This document shows positions 21,022 to 28,697 of a stretch of 30,955 bases of DNA, piece by piece. This stretch comes from JAEUNJ01 sp052035955 (GTDB taxonomy: Bacteria; Pseudomonadota; Gammaproteobacteria; Burkholderiales; Rhodocyclaceae): positions 1-30,955 of the forward strand of contig JBPOHD010000089.1 in the NCBI GenBank assembly GCA_052035955.1, read 5' to 3'. Under the pieces are notes generated by a model. The model was not told where the DNA came from. It made no database searches and saw nothing but the letters and a program-made list of their open reading frames with translations. Both the position numbers and the translations under genes were made by a program. Positions within the stretch are counted from its first letter, which is position 1; every line of letters begins with the position of its first letter.

Positions 21022-23709
21022 CTACCCCAGGCCGGCCTTCGCCGCAGCCTGGGCCCGGTTCTGCACCCCCAGTTTCGCGAAGATGCTCTTGACATGGGTC
21101 TTGACGGTTTCCGGGGCGATGCCGAGGTTGCGCGCGATCTCCTTGTTGGACTGGCCCTGGGCGACGAGCTTGAGGATGTTCGATTCCCGCGGGCTGAGCG
21201 TCTCCACCACCGGAACGCCGGAGCGGACGGCCCGCGAGGGTTCCCGCGCGGCACCGGCCAGACGGTCCAGGAAGGCCAGCAAGTCGCCCCGTGCCGGTTC
21301 GCGGGCCCAGGTTTCCGCGGCCAGGAACACCAGATCGTCCACGGGCACGGCCTGGTCCAGGATCGACCGCAGGGCACCCAGCGGCGCCGCCTTTCGGCAG
21401 ACGGTCGCAAACAGCTCCATGGCCTCGGACGGCCGGCCGGCGGCAGCCCGCCCGATGGCCAGGGCGGTACCGAAGCGGAATTCGTCCAGTCGGCGGCCAT
21501 GGGCAAGCGCGAGGGCGTATTGGGTTTCGAGTTCCGCCGCAGCCTCGCCTGCCTCGCCCTGGGCCAGGTGGCGCCAACCCCGGGCCAGGGCGGCATAACG
21601 GGCGATGTCCAGTTGTTCGAGGGCCGGTCGGTTGCCCGCCGCGGCCAGCGCCTCGATGCGCTGCAGGCAGGCCGTCGCTTCGGCTCCACGCCCGTCCAGC
21701 AGGCAGAAGCGCAGGCGCTCCAGATTGATCTTGGCGACCACCCGGGACCATCCGCGACCGAGCGCGATCTCCTCGCCCTCGGCCAGGAGGCCGCGGGCCT
21801 GGGCCGACCGGCCCGCCATGCGGGCGATCAGGGCGGCCACGCGAAAACAGGCGGACAGGCCGTCGATGGGCGCCACCCGCCGATTGACCTCCAGGTGGGC
21901 GGCGTTGACGCGCCCGGCATCGGAGATCCTGTCCTGCTCATAGCGCACGAGGGCCAGCGTGGGGGCCGGCAGGGCAGTCAGCACGGCACTGCGGCTGCCC
22001 GTCGCCGCACCGGTTTCCATGGCTTCGACCAGGAGGTCGGCTGCTTCCTCCAGGTGCCCCTGCCTGTATTCCGCCAGGCCGAGTATGGAGAGCCGGTAGG
22101 CCAGGGAGAGGCGGTCGCGCACCTTCTGGTCGCCGCGGTCGGTCGGCGGCGGCGGCAGGGCATAGAGCTTCTCCCACCGGTCGGCGTGCAGGTGGGCGCT
22201 GGCGATGACGTTTCGGATCGCATTGGGCACCCAGGGCTGGCGTGTCGGAACGGGCTGGCAGAGCTCCGCCAGTTCGGCGCCCGACTCGAAATCCCCGGCC
22301 TCCGCCATCAGCACCGAGCGCAGGGCCCGGCATTCCCGGCGCAAGGCCCCGTGGTCCGCCTGGTCCGATTCGACGGTGATCTCCGCCTCGACGCCATCGA
22401 GCAGGGCCCAGGCCTTGTCGCTGGCCATGGCCAGCCCGAGGCCCCAGGCGAAGGCGAGCCGCAAGCGGCGCGGCCCCCGGGGCAGGTGGGTGCCCAGGCG
22501 GCGTTCCCATGACAGGAGGGTGAGGAGGTCGCCGGCGCCGACGAGGGCCATGGCGCGGACCTCCATCCAATGCAGGGCCTGGCTGGTGTCGCCGGCGGCC
22601 AGGGCATGCTGGATGGCTTCCGACCACAGCCCGGCGGCGGCGAACCAGCCGGCCGCCCTTCGATTCAATGCGCGTCCTTCCGCTTCCGGCCGGTCGGCCA
22701 GTCGCCGGCGGAGGTAGTCCCGGAACAGGGGGTGGAAGCTGAACCAGCCACGCTCGTCATCCTCCGGCGTCAGGAACAACTGCTGCTGGTCCAGGCGTTC
22801 CAGCATGGCCTGTCCGGAAGACTCGCCGGTCAGCGCATCGGCCAGGGCGGCGCAAATCCGGTCGACACCGGACGCCGTCTCCAGGAAGGCCACCGTGGCC
22901 GCCGGGAGGTGCGCCAGCAGATCGGCAAAAAGCCCGGTGATGGGGCGCAGGTTCCCCGGCAGGCGCTTCAGGTACTGGCCGGGGTTCTCCTGGTGGCGCA
23001 GGGTCGCCAGGGCCGCGCGCAGGGCGGCGATCCATCCGCCGGTAAGCGCATGCAGGCGGGGTGCCTCGCCGTCCGGGACGGCGACCAGGTCGCCGCGCTG
23101 GAGGAGCCGGGTGGTCTCGTCCATGTCGAACCGAAGCTCGCCGGCATCCACCTCGAATATGGCGTCGCGCACCCGCAGCAGAGCCATGTCGAGGGCCGGC
23201 TCCGAGCGGCCGAGGATCACCAGGTGGAGATTGCCCGGGGCGTGGCGCAGCACCTGCGCCATCGCGGCGGCGGTGGCGGGATCGGTGATCTCGTGGAAGT
23301 CGTCGATGAAGAGGAAGACCCGGCCCGGCTGCCGGGCGACCCCGGCGACCAGGCCGGCGATGCGCTCCCCGACGGGGGCGAGCACCGGGAGCTCGTGTCC
23401 TTCGCCGTGGCCCTGTGCATCGGCGACCCGGGCGAGGGCGGCCTCCAGGTAGCCGAGGAAGCGCTGGGGTTCGTCATCGTCCGGATCCAGGGTCAGCCAG
23501 GCCACCCGGGCCTGTTCGCCGGAGAGGGTCTCGGCCCAGGAAAGGGCAGCCGTCGTCTTCCCGTAGCCCGGCGGCGCCACGACCGTCGTCAGGACCCGCG
23601 AACGCAGGGCCTCCAGCATGAGGTCCAGCCGTGGCCGCGGAATGACGCCGCGGGCCCGGCGTGGCGGTCGGATCTTGGTGACGATCAGGGAGCGGTGGTT
23701 CGAATGCAT
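21022..23709 (-). CDS. Large ATP-binding LuxR-family regulator (LAL, MalT/AlkS-like)
   Basis: 895 residues from the ATG at 23709, a length typical of MalT and AlkS. N-terminal STAND-type ATPase: Walker A in APPGYGKTTA (45-54) and Walker B in VFLFIDDFHE (131-140). The middle is a long TPR-like helical sensor region rich in Ala, Leu and Arg. The C-terminal 60 residues are a LuxR helix-turn-helix (LSPRESNILKLVAQGQSNKE, then IARNLGIAPETVKTHVKSIF). Known members are activators that need ATP and an inducer, such as maltotriose for MalT and alkanes for AlkS. The gene is divergent from the alpha/beta hydrolase at 24051 and convergent with the chemotaxis receptor. Control of the hydrolase or of the hydrocarbon and surfactant genes nearby is plausible but inferred. 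A hairpin covers its ribosome-binding region. Confidence 0.92.
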   Translation of the reverse strand: MHSNHRSLIVTKIRPPRRARGVIPRPRLDLMLEALRSRVLTTVVAPPGYGKTTAALSWAETLSGEQARVAWLTLDPDDDEPQRFLGYLEAALARVADAQGHGEGHELPVLAPVGERIAGLVAGVARQPGRVFLFIDDFHEITDPATAAAMAQVLRHAPGNLHLVILGRSEPALDMALLRVRDAIFEVDAGELRFDMDETTRLLQRGDLVAVPDGEAPRLHALTGGWIAALRAALATLRHQENPGQYLKRLPGNLRPITGLFADLLAHLPAATVAFLETASGVDRICAALADALTGESSGQAMLERLDQQQLFLTPEDDERGWFSFHPLFRDYLRRRLADRPEAEGRALNRRAAGWFAAAGLWSEAIQHALAAGDTSQALHWMEVRAMALVGAGDLLTLLSWERRLGTHLPRGPRRLRLAFAWGLGLAMASDKAWALLDGVEAEITVESDQADHGALRRECRALRSVLMAEAGDFESGAELAELCQPVPTRQPWVPNAIRNVIASAHLHADRWEKLYALPPPPTDRGDQKVRDRLSLAYRLSILGLAEYRQGHLEEAADLLVEAMETGAATGSRSAVLTALPAPTLALVRYEQDRISDAGRVNAAHLEVNRRVAPIDGLSACFRVAALIARMAGRSAQARGLLAEGEEIALGRGWSRVVAKINLERLRFCLLDGRGAEATACLQRIEALAAAGNRPALEQLDIARYAALARGWRHLAQGEAGEAAAELETQYALALAHGRRLDEFRFGTALAIGRAAAGRPSEAMELFATVCRKAAPLGALRSILDQAVPVDDLVFLAAETWAREPARGDLLAFLDRLAGAAREPSRAVRSGVPVVETLSPRESNILKLVAQGQSNKEIARNLGIAPETVKTHVKSIFAKLGVQNRAQAAAKAGLG

Positions 23710-23717
23710 GGTCCCTC

Positions 23718-23733
23718 TCCCCCAATCGGGGGA
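23718..23733 (-). promoter_or_regulatory. Hairpin overlapping the ribosome-binding site of the LAL regulator
   Basis: TCCCCC and GGGGGA form a six-base stem around four bases. In the mRNA (minus strand) the 3' arm GGGGGA is followed by GAGGGACC and the start codon, so the best Shine-Dalgarno bases are partly locked in the stem. This could hold down translation of the regulator. Confidence 0.5.
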
Positions 23734-24050
23734 TTCATTCCTTCCTCCCTCTGCGGGCAACATGCCACCCTGATTACGGGCCTGGTCCGCGGTCTGGCTG
23801 CCGAAGCGGGCGGCACAGGCCGCGCGGCGCGCCGGAAATGGTCCCGCAGGCTTCAAACAATCAGGTTGATTTATAACATACCGAAATAAACCATGTGGAA
23901 GCTGATGGTATCGGCGACCACCGCGCCGGGGGGACCGTGATTCGTTCCCCGACGCGAATCAGGGGCAGGTAGCTCAGGGAGCCCGGGCAGTCGCCCGAGA
24001 CGGCGCCGAGCGGGCGCAAGACCCGCCGGCGCGACATGGAGGAGAACGGC
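23734..24050. promoter_or_regulatory. Intergenic region between divergent regulator and hydrolase, with two dyads
   Basis: No gene is seen in this stretch. Two inverted repeats stand out. One is AT-rich: GGTTGATTT and AAATAAACC at 23864-23892 (8 of 9 positions match, 11-nt spacer), inside the only AT-rich patch, which also holds TTATAAC-like -10 sequences on both strands. The other is TGATTCG and CGAATCA at 23938-23961 (perfect, 10-nt spacer). Either could bind the LAL regulator. No promoter pair with both hexamers was convincing. Confidence 0.4.
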
Positions 24051-25034
24051 ATGCACAGAATGGCTTGGGGGATCAGGCAGGAGCGGGTTTCCGTTTCCTC
24101 GGCCAGCGATCCCGTGGCAAAGAACGTGGCCCGGGAGACGGGGATCTCCTATTCGCCGGCCACTTCCATCGGGGCCAACGGCATCGAGCTCGTCTACGAC
24201 ATCTTCGGCGATGCCCATGCGCCGCCGATGCTGCTGATCGCGGGCCTCGCCTCCCCGATGATCGCGTGGGACGAGCGCTTCTGCGTCAAACTGGCCCAGC
24301 GCGGTTACCGGGTCATCCGGTTCGACAATCGGGACACGGGCCTCTCGTCCTACTGTCCGCGGTTCGGTGTTCCGGACATCCGGGAACTCCATGCCGCGAA
24401 GGAGCGGGGAATTCCCGTGGCGACGCCCTACACCCTCGGCGACATGGCCGAGGATGCGATCGGCCTGCTCAACGGACTGGGAATAGAGTCGGCCCACGTG
24501 GTGGGCACCTGTACCGGCGGTGCCATCGCCCAGGAGATGGCCATCCACTGGCCGAGACGCCTGCGGACCCTGACCTCGATCATGTCGAGTACCGGAGATC
24601 CCGGCCTGCCCGGGCCGACGCCGCAAGCCGAAGCGGTCTTCCGGGAACCCATGCCGATGGACCGCGACGGATTCTGCCGTGCCTACGTCGAACGCTGGAA
24701 GGTCTTGCGCGGTCCGGGATTCCCCAAGGACGAGGCGGCGGACACGGAACGCGCCCAACGGGTCTTCGCCCGCGGCTGCAATCCGCCCGGGGTATCGCGC
24801 CAGTTGGCTGCCGTGATCGCCTCGCCGGGTCGCGGCCAGGCCCTGGCGAACGTCCGGCTGCCGACCCTGGTGATCCATGGCGACAACGATCCCCTGGTGC
24901 CCGTCGAGGGCGGACGGGCGACGGCCGCCGCCATTCCCGGCTCCAGCCTGCGGATTCTGGAAGGGATGGGGCACGCCCTGCCCATGGCGATGTGGCCCGC
25001 CATCGTCGAGGCCATCGCCAGCCACGCCAGGTAG
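24051..25034 (+). CDS. Alpha/beta hydrolase (RdmC-like) with Cys in the nucleophile position
   Basis: 327 residues from the ATG at 24051, which follows GGAGGAG six bases ahead; that sequence overlaps an alternative ATG at 24036. The fold is clear: GIELVYDIFGD, LLIAGLASPMIAWDE (oxyanion region), FDNRDTGLSS, LGDMAEDAIGLLNGLGIESA, and the nucleophile elbow VGTCTGG. The residue expected to be Ser is Cys154 (codon TGT), the first departure from the usual G-x-S-x-G of these esterases. Asp280 in HGDNDPLVP and His308 in GMGHALP complete a triad. Cys nucleophiles occur in dienelactone hydrolase, so activity is possible. Relatives include aclacinomycin methylesterase. It is divergent from the LAL regulator. 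An N-terminal extension of about 40 residues precedes the domain. Confidence 0.87.
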   Translation: MHRMAWGIRQERVSVSSASDPVAKNVARETGISYSPATSIGANGIELVYDIFGDAHAPPMLLIAGLASPMIAWDERFCVKLAQRGYRVIRFDNRDTGLSSYCPRFGVPDIRELHAAKERGIPVATPYTLGDMAEDAIGLLNGLGIESAHVVGTCTGGAIAQEMAIHWPRRLRTLTSIMSSTGDPGLPGPTPQAEAVFREPMPMDRDGFCRAYVERWKVLRGPGFPKDEAADTERAQRVFARGCNPPGVSRQLAAVIASPGRGQALANVRLPTLVIHGDNDPLVPVEGGRATAAAIPGSSLRILEGMGHALPMAMWPAIVEAIASHAR

Positions 25035-25056
25035 GGCGGCGCGACGGCGGCGCGAC
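25035..25056. repeat. Tandem 11-bp repeat between convergent genes
   Basis: GGCGGCGCGAC occurs twice in a row straight after the hydrolase stop, in the 27-bp gap before the end of the HDOD gene. No terminator is visible there. Confidence 0.6.
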
Positions 25057-25061
25057 GGCCG

Positions 25062-25922
25062 TCAGGCCTTGGGTGCCCTGACCACGGCCTTCGTCAGGCG
25101 GGCCATGGCTTCAATCTCGCCGAACAGATAGGGCAGGTGTGCCCAGTCGGGCTTCAGCACGCTGTCGATCAGGGGCGACAGGGCGTGCAGCGGTTGCCTG
25201 CCCTGGCCGATCGCCTGGCAGATGGATTCGGCGAAATGGGTCAGGACCACGACGGGGTCCTCGCTCATGCCTTCGGGACCGTGGTGGTCGCGCAGCGCAA
25301 GGAGTATCGGGGCCGGCAGGCTCCACTGCCGGCCCAGGGCTGCGCCGACGGCCGCATGGTCCATGCCGAACGCCTGACGCTCGGCTTCGGTTTCCGACAG
25401 GTCGGGGCGACCCTTCCACTCCTGCGTTACTTGCGAGAAGGCGTCCGGGAAATTATGGGCCAGCCAAAGCTGCCCGACGTCGTGCACGAGTCCGCAGATA
25501 TAGGCCTGCTCGGCCGGCAGGCCCAGATGCTCGGCGAGCACCTGGGCGCAGGTGCCGACGTCGATGCAATGGTTCCAGTACTCGGCGAAGCGGGGCGCCG
25601 GCAGCAGGCCGCTGAAGGCGCCGCGCAGGGACACGGAGACCACCACCTTGCGCACCCGGGCAAGGCCGATCATGGAGATGGCGTTGTAGATCTCGCGCAC
25701 CGGCCGGCCGGACGGGTTCACCTGTGGCGAGTTCGCCAGTCCCACGAGCATGGCCGCAATCACGGGATCGTGCCGCGCATGGTCGGCGAGCAGATGGAGG
25801 TTGGCGTCTTCGTCGTGGGAGAGGTCAAGGACCTTGAGGGCGATCTCCGGCAGTGCCGGGATGTTGCGGCTCAAATCCGCGATCCGGGCGGCGTCCAGCA
25901 GCGGAGAGATTCGCAAGCTCAT
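25062..25922 (-). CDS. HDOD-domain signalling protein
   Basis: 286 residues. The whole protein is one HDOD domain, a helical relative of HD phosphohydrolases: IPALPEIALKVLDLSHDEDA near the N-terminus, the HDOD core DPVIAAMLVGLANSP (52-66), ISMIGLARVRKVVVSVSLR (82-100), and GLVHDVGQLWLAH (144-156), which keeps an HD pair at 147-148. DHAAVGAALGRQWSLP follows. HDOD proteins lack a proven reaction and act in signalling, often with chemotaxis, type IV pili or cyclic-di-GMP systems. The start has GGAG eight bases ahead and lies 13 bp after the stop of the small upstream gene, so the two are co-transcribed. Confidence 0.9.
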   Translation of the reverse strand: MSLRISPLLDAARIADLSRNIPALPEIALKVLDLSHDEDANLHLLADHARHDPVIAAMLVGLANSPQVNPSGRPVREIYNAISMIGLARVRKVVVSVSLRGAFSGLLPAPRFAEYWNHCIDVGTCAQVLAEHLGLPAEQAYICGLVHDVGQLWLAHNFPDAFSQVTQEWKGRPDLSETEAERQAFGMDHAAVGAALGRQWSLPAPILLALRDHHGPEGMSEDPVVVLTHFAESICQAIGQGRQPLHALSPLIDSVLKPDWAHLPYLFGEIEAMARLTKAVVRAPKA

Positions 25923-25935
25923 ATCCGCTCCGTCC

Positions 25936-26298
25936 TCAACTGAAGCACAGGCGGTACTCCATGACCGCAGCCCGCAGACTCGCCGCCGTCGGATCCCGGC
26001 GGTCCAGGCGTGCGAACACGGCGTCTATCCGCATGTCCTCGGCCACGAGGGCGGCGCCGATCTGCTCCAGGGTCCTGCTCTCGGGGGCCTCGACGGCGAA
26101 GCAGTTCACATGGTGGGAGCGGATCTGGGAGATGACCTCGGACGTCAGTACGACGCCGGCAGGCAGGTGGAAGGGGTGGTGCTCGCGGACCCTCATGATG
26201 GGCAAAGCCAACGTCATGTCCGGTTCGGCCTCGAGGATGGTGATGAAGCGAACGCGCTTCATCTGGAACGGGGCATCGGGTACGTTCTGAGGGTCCAT
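25936..26298 (-). CDS. Small protein with an HD-GYP-like N-terminal motif; partner of the HDOD gene
   Basis: 120 residues from the ATG at 26298, with AAGGG ahead; an upstream in-frame reading to 26349 is open but has no ribosome-binding site. The middle, TLALPIMRVREHHPFHLPAG, then VVLTSEVISQIRSHHVNCFAVEAP, resembles the segment found ahead of the catalytic part in many HD-GYP and related proteins: a pattern of hydrophobic strand, leucine-proline-alanine-glycine turn, LT, helix, and a short strand. No catalytic motif is present. It is the first gene of a two-gene unit with the HDOD protein, so it may be the detached sensor or partner domain. The function is unknown; the resemblance is suggestive only. 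Confidence 0.7.
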   Translation of the reverse strand: MDPQNVPDAPFQMKRVRFITILEAEPDMTLALPIMRVREHHPFHLPAGVVLTSEVISQIRSHHVNCFAVEAPESRTLEQIGAALVAEDMRIDAVFARLDRRDPTAASLRAAVMEYRLCFS

Positions 26299-26416
26299 GG
26301 TCGCCCTTGCGCATTCTGATGTCGCCGGTCCGGGCCGGCGAAGCCTCAATGGTACCCGCCATCGGTGGCGGAGGAAACGCAGGAGCCATCGGGCCCGCTG
26401 CTAGAATCGGAGGGCG

Positions 26417-27001
26417 ATGTCCGATCCTTCTTCCGGTTCCCCTGTCGCGGTGCCCCGCGCCGTTCGCGGCTGTGTCGGGCGCCGGTTTTCCCTGCCGATG
26501 CTGGCCCGTTCGGTCTTCTGTGGCCTGGCCTGCCTCGTCTTCGCCGCCTTCCCGGCCGGACCGGCACGGGCGGGCGAGGGGCCCCGGCTGATCCAGTTGC
26601 TCAAGGACGGGAGCTACAAGGTCTGGAATTCCGATGGCGGGAGCCGGGTCACCGAAGAGGAACTGATGGCCCTGGAGGCCAGTGCCAGGCCCGGGGGCGG
26701 TGAGACGCTGCAAACGGCGGCCGGTCCCGGACGGGCCTACGAGACCGCCGAGGGCATCGTGATCGTGCTGCCGCGCCTTCGGGACGACGGGTCGATGCTC
26801 CTCGACCGGGACGCCTGCGGGCACATCAAGGTATGGCATGCCGAGCGGCAAAGCCGGCTTACGGAGGAGCAGATGACCGAGCTTTACCTGACCGCACTGC
26901 CGGACGGCGGAAAACGGATACGCTTCGGGAATGCCTATGCGAAGGGCTACCTGACGCGCTTGGGGGTCGTGGTCGTCCTTTGGCCTGCACCGGCGCGCTG
27001 A
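26417..27001 (+). CDS. Secreted protein of unknown function made of two 70-residue repeats
   Basis: 194 residues. A long basic start is followed by a hydrophobic segment (residues 29-46) and ARA at 50-52, consistent with a Sec signal. The mature part is two copies of one unit with an exact offset of 70 residues and no gap: YKVWNSDGGSRVTEEELMAL at 67-86 against IKVWHAERQSRLTEEQMTEL at 137-156, then RPGGG against LPDGG, and EGIVIVLP against LGVVVVLW. I do not recognise the family. GGAGG is only three to four bases ahead of the ATG at 26417, which is tight; a later ATG at residue 28 (MLARSVF) would still give a signal peptide. A -10-like TAGAAT lies at 26402-26407. It stands alone between the HDOD unit and an esterase gene. 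Confidence 0.75.
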   Translation: MSDPSSGSPVAVPRAVRGCVGRRFSLPMLARSVFCGLACLVFAAFPAGPARAGEGPRLIQLLKDGSYKVWNSDGGSRVTEEELMALEASARPGGGETLQTAAGPGRAYETAEGIVIVLPRLRDDGSMLLDRDACGHIKVWHAERQSRLTEEQMTELYLTALPDGGKRIRFGNAYAKGYLTRLGVVVVLWPAPAR

Positions 27002-27227
27002 GTCTCCCGGCAGGCACGGCCCGACGATCGGCGGACAGGCAGACCTGCAACAGCCCGCAGCACCCGAACCGGCACAGTCGGCGCCGGGGCCCTTTGGCAC
27101 CGTCCCGTCGGCATCGGCGGCTCCCCCGTCGGGGTGGGGGATAATCAGCGCACTGGCGCCCACGAATGAGCGGGGGGACAGGGGAAACTCCGCGATTCCG
27201 GCCGAACCGGATGGCGAAGACAGGACC

Positions 27228-28250
27228 ATGGGAAAACCGACGATCGCAGCGAAGGCCAGGGCCGCCGGCCGGCGCATCCGCCGGGGTGCCTTCGACGCCA
27301 TCTTCCATGGCGCGGCGGGTCTCGCGGCGAACCTGCCGCAGGTGCGGGACCGCCTGCGGCAATGCCGGATCACCGAGAACGTCCCCTATGTCCGCCGCGG
27401 CGGCGAGGTCCTGGCCCTGGACGTCCTTCAGCCCCTGGCGGCCGGGCCCCACCCGGTGATCCTCTACCTGCACGGCGGAGGCTTCGCGGTCTGCTCGCGG
27501 GAGACTCACAGGCCCATCGCCGCCATCTACGCGGCCAGGGGATACCTGGTCTTCAACATCGATTATCGGCTTGCCCCCCGGCATCGTTTTCCGGCGGCCC
27601 TGGAGGACGCCTGCGACGCCTGGTCGTGGATCGCGCAAAACATCGAACGCTACGGCGGGGACCGGGAGCGGGTCGTGGTCGCCGGCGAATCGGCCGGGGC
27701 CAACCTGGCCCTGTCGCTGCTGCTGTGCGCCTGCACCGAACGGCCTGAGCCCTGGGCCGCCCGTGTGAGGGCGGGATCGTTTCGTGCCGCCGCTGGCCTG
27801 CTCTACTGCGGCTTCCTCCAGACCAGCCATCCGGAACGCTACCGGCGGGACGGCGTCCCGGCGCTGGCGGCCCGGATCGCCAGGGATGCCGCGGTCGATT
27901 ATCTCGGGACCGATGCGACCAGTCCCCGTCCGGAACAGGCCCTGGCCGATCCCCTGTGCCTCGTCGAGGCGATGACCAGCGGGGTGCCGTTGCCGCCCCT
28001 CTTCATCGCCGCCGGCGGCGACGATCCCGTCGCGCCCGATTCCTGGCGCCTCGCGGATGCCCTGGTCCGCCTGGGAATGCCCCATCGCGTGGCCCGTTAT
28101 CCGGGCGAGACCCACGCCTTCCATGTCATGCCCTGGCGCGAGGCGGCGAAGCGTTGCTGGGGCGACAGTTTCCGGTTCCTCGACGAGACCCTGGCACCCC
28201 ATGTGCGAACCGGCGAACCGAGGCCGGAGGAGAACGCGCTCAGGCCCTGA
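27228..28250 (+). CDS. Alpha/beta hydrolase of the hormone-sensitive lipase (HSL) family
   Basis: 340 residues. It shows HGGGF (82-86), the HSL-type oxyanion motif, and GESAG (153-157) with the nucleophile Ser155. Asp265 or 266 lies in AGGDDPVAPDS and His296 in GETHAFH, so the triad is complete. DYRLAPRHRFPAALEDA (112-128) is the family signature. Such enzymes hydrolyse short- to medium-chain esters or lactones, usually in the cytoplasm. No signal peptide was seen; the N-terminus is basic. AGGA lies ahead of the ATG. The last 11 bases overlap the end of the convergent SpoIIAA-like gene. The 226-bp gap upstream has a -10-like GATAAT near 27141 but no other gene. Confidence 0.9.
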   Translation: MGKPTIAAKARAAGRRIRRGAFDAIFHGAAGLAANLPQVRDRLRQCRITENVPYVRRGGEVLALDVLQPLAAGPHPVILYLHGGGFAVCSRETHRPIAAIYAARGYLVFNIDYRLAPRHRFPAALEDACDAWSWIAQNIERYGGDRERVVVAGESAGANLALSLLLCACTERPEPWAARVRAGSFRAAAGLLYCGFLQTSHPERYRRDGVPALAARIARDAAVDYLGTDATSPRPEQALADPLCLVEAMTSGVPLPPLFIAAGGDDPVAPDSWRLADALVRLGMPHRVARYPGETHAFHVMPWREAAKRCWGDSFRFLDETLAPHVRTGEPRPEENALRP

Positions 28251-28611
28251 GCCAGGCGATCGCCTGGTCGCGATCGGAGAACAGCCGAACCATGTAGCCG
28301 CGGTTCCGGCAGGCCGTCTCGTAGAACTCGAGCCGGTCGGCGGCGGGCGTCGATTCCCCCAGGAGCACGGCCTCCTTCACCCGTCGGTTGAGTCCCATGG
28401 ATTCGAACATGTTCAGCAGGGAGAACACGTCGAGGAGGGAATGGCCGCCCTCGAGGGCCGTGCAGTCGGCCAGGAAAAGGAGGGTGTCGCCCTGTTTTCC
28501 GAGGGCGACGGAGCCCGTGAAGCCGGCCGTCAGTTCGGCTGGCGAGAGGAGCCCGGAAAACGTCGATTCGACGATGCGCTCGGGTTCGAGGAGTCGCGTC
28601 TGCCAGGGCAT
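28240..28611 (-). CDS. SpoIIAA-like/STAS-related small protein
   Basis: 123 residues. The pattern LEPERIVESTFSGLLSPAEL, then DTLLFLADCTALEGGHSLLD and a closing MVRLFSDRDQAIAWL, matches a family of small cytoplasmic SpoIIAA-like proteins common in Proteobacteria. In this fold a beta sheet packs against helices. There is no conserved phospho-serine site of true anti-anti-sigma factors that I can point to. The function of these proteins is largely unknown. AGGTG lies six bases ahead of the ATG at 28611. The 3' end overlaps the esterase gene tail to tail, so antisense effects on both mRNAs are possible. Confidence 0.7.
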   Translation of the reverse strand: MPWQTRLLEPERIVESTFSGLLSPAELTAGFTGSVALGKQGDTLLFLADCTALEGGHSLLDVFSLLNMFESMGLNRRVKEAVLLGESTPAADRLEFYETACRNRGYMVRLFSDRDQAIAWLRA

Positions 28612-28657
28612 GGTTCACCTGCGACGGGAGGGGCGGCGGATATTACGTTGAAATGAT

Positions 28658-28676
28658 TCCCGGAACCTGCCCGGGA
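28658..28676 (-). terminator. Weak terminator-like hairpin after the epoxide-hydrolase-like gene
   Basis: TCCCGG and CCGGGA form a six-base stem with a seven-base loop, 21 bp past the gene end on the minus strand. The following bases (AATCATTT) are only moderately T-rich, so termination would be weak. Confidence 0.3.
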
Positions 28677-28697
28677 TGGGACGATGTGCACCCTGTG

